In this document: positions 21,262-21,490 of the stretch, piece by piece
How positions within the stretch are numbered: the stretch's first letter is position 1
Layout of the letters: every line of letters starts with the position of its first letter
Origin: a virus
DNA length: 21,490 bases
Strand: one strand, 5' to 3'
Virus record (IMG/VR): IMGVR_UViG_3300050175_000062
Coordinates: 1 to 21,490 of that record
Notes under the pieces: model-generated
Databases searched by the model: none
What the model was told of the DNA's origin: nothing
The model's input: the letters and a program-made list of their open reading frames with translations, nothing else
Position numbers and translations under genes: made by a program

Positions 21262-21490
21262 TTACCACTCAATGGTGTATATCCCATCTGGCCCATGAAA
21301 GATGGCTCCGATCAAATTGGCTCCGAACAAATCAGCTTCGTTCAGATTGGTTTTTACAAGATGAGCCCCGGCCAGATTAGCGCCGCCCATATCAGCCCCG
21401 CCTAGATCGGCGCCTCTCAGATTAGCGCCGCTCATATTGGCTCCGAACAAATATGCCCCGGACATATTGGCTTCGATCAGATTAGCTCCG
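21262..21490 (-). CDS. Pentapeptide-repeat protein (5' end outside window)
   Basis: The visible C-terminal ~75 residues are tandem five-residue units of the A-[ND]-L/M-x-[GE] type (GANLIEANMSGAYLFGANMSGAN... and onward), forming a right-handed beta-helix. The repeat continues upstream of the first internal ATG (21463-21465) to the window edge without a stop, so that ATG is not the true start and the gene is incomplete here. The last 14 residues (HGPDGIYTIEW end) leave the repeat as a capping tail. At the DNA level the repeats give an approximate 15-base period on the + strand, 21280-21490. Some pentapeptide proteins (MfpA, Qnr) mimic DNA and bind gyrase, but most have no known role. It is upstream of, and probably co-transcribed with, the HNH-like and nuclease genes. 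Confidence 0.85.
   Translation of the reverse strand, partial: GANLIEANMSGAYLFGANMSGANLRGADLGGADMGGANLAGAHLVKTNLNEADLFGANLIGAIFHGPDGIYTIEW

Noticed and set aside
21280-21490. Approximately 15-base tandem repeats, considered as a CRISPR array or satellite
   Set aside because: The period equals five codons and the unit is degenerate in the way expected of a pentapeptide-repeat protein. There are no unique spacers.
1-21490. tRNA genes, integrase or attachment sites, insertion sequences and CRISPR arrays
   Set aside because: I looked for cloverleaf-like arms, recombinase motifs, terminal inverted repeats and spaced direct repeats and saw none. Non-coding gaps are all under about 120 bases, leaving little room for them.

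Overview
This window is a densely coded segment of a tailed double-stranded DNA phage or prophage (Caudoviricetes). It has the lambda-like long, non-contractile-tail (siphovirus) plan. The head and tail genes run without gaps on the + strand in canonical order: small terminase, large terminase (GpA type), head-tail joining protein, lambda-type portal, fused HK97-type protease and capsid, FII-like, Z-like and U-like connectors, tail tube, frameshifted tail-assembly chaperones, tape measure, minor tail proteins, tail hub and tip proteins. No ribosomal, tRNA, integrase, repressor or lysis genes are visible. The host is probably a Gram-negative bacterium, most likely a proteobacterium, judging by the protein families and by a secreted protein with an ordinary Sec signal. 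This is an inference; nothing in the window names the host.

Layout. (1) Positions 1-1354 hold accessory DNA upstream of the packaging genes: the tail end of one gene, a good sigma70-like promoter at 80-108, an unrecognised AT-richer gene (164-796), a small secreted cysteine-rich protein (864-1274) and a strong hairpin (1302-1327). (2) 1355-8612 is packaging and head assembly. (3) 8609-16833 is head-tail completion, tail tube, chaperones, tape measure (862 aa, predicting a tail of roughly 130 nm at about 0.15 nm per residue) and the tail hub with FN3 domains. (4) 16838-18420 holds four small tail-tip proteins, the first three of which look like tandem paralogs. (5) A hairpin at 18426-18446 separates this operon from a convergent one. 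(6) On the - strand, 18463-21490, transcribed leftward, are a pentapeptide-repeat protein cut by the window edge, a degenerate HNH-type protein, a YqaJ/lambda-exonuclease-like nuclease and a putative single-strand annealing protein. The last two form an exonuclease-annealing recombination pair.

How the genes work together. The terminase cuts and pumps DNA through the portal into a shell made by the protease-capsid fusion. The connector proteins seal the head and join it to a tail tube whose length is set by the tape measure and whose assembly is chaperoned by the two-frame chaperone product. The hub and the tip proteins contact the host. The leftward operon would provide recombination and replication-associated functions early in infection.

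The best candidates for something worth pursuing are: the non-standard (-2 or +1) frameshift in an A9 tract that restores a four-cysteine motif; the tandem tip-protein paralogs; the annealing protein with a duplicated C-terminal module; and the accessory gene at 164-796, which has vague capsid-like traits. Most of the remainder is an ordinary phage structural module.
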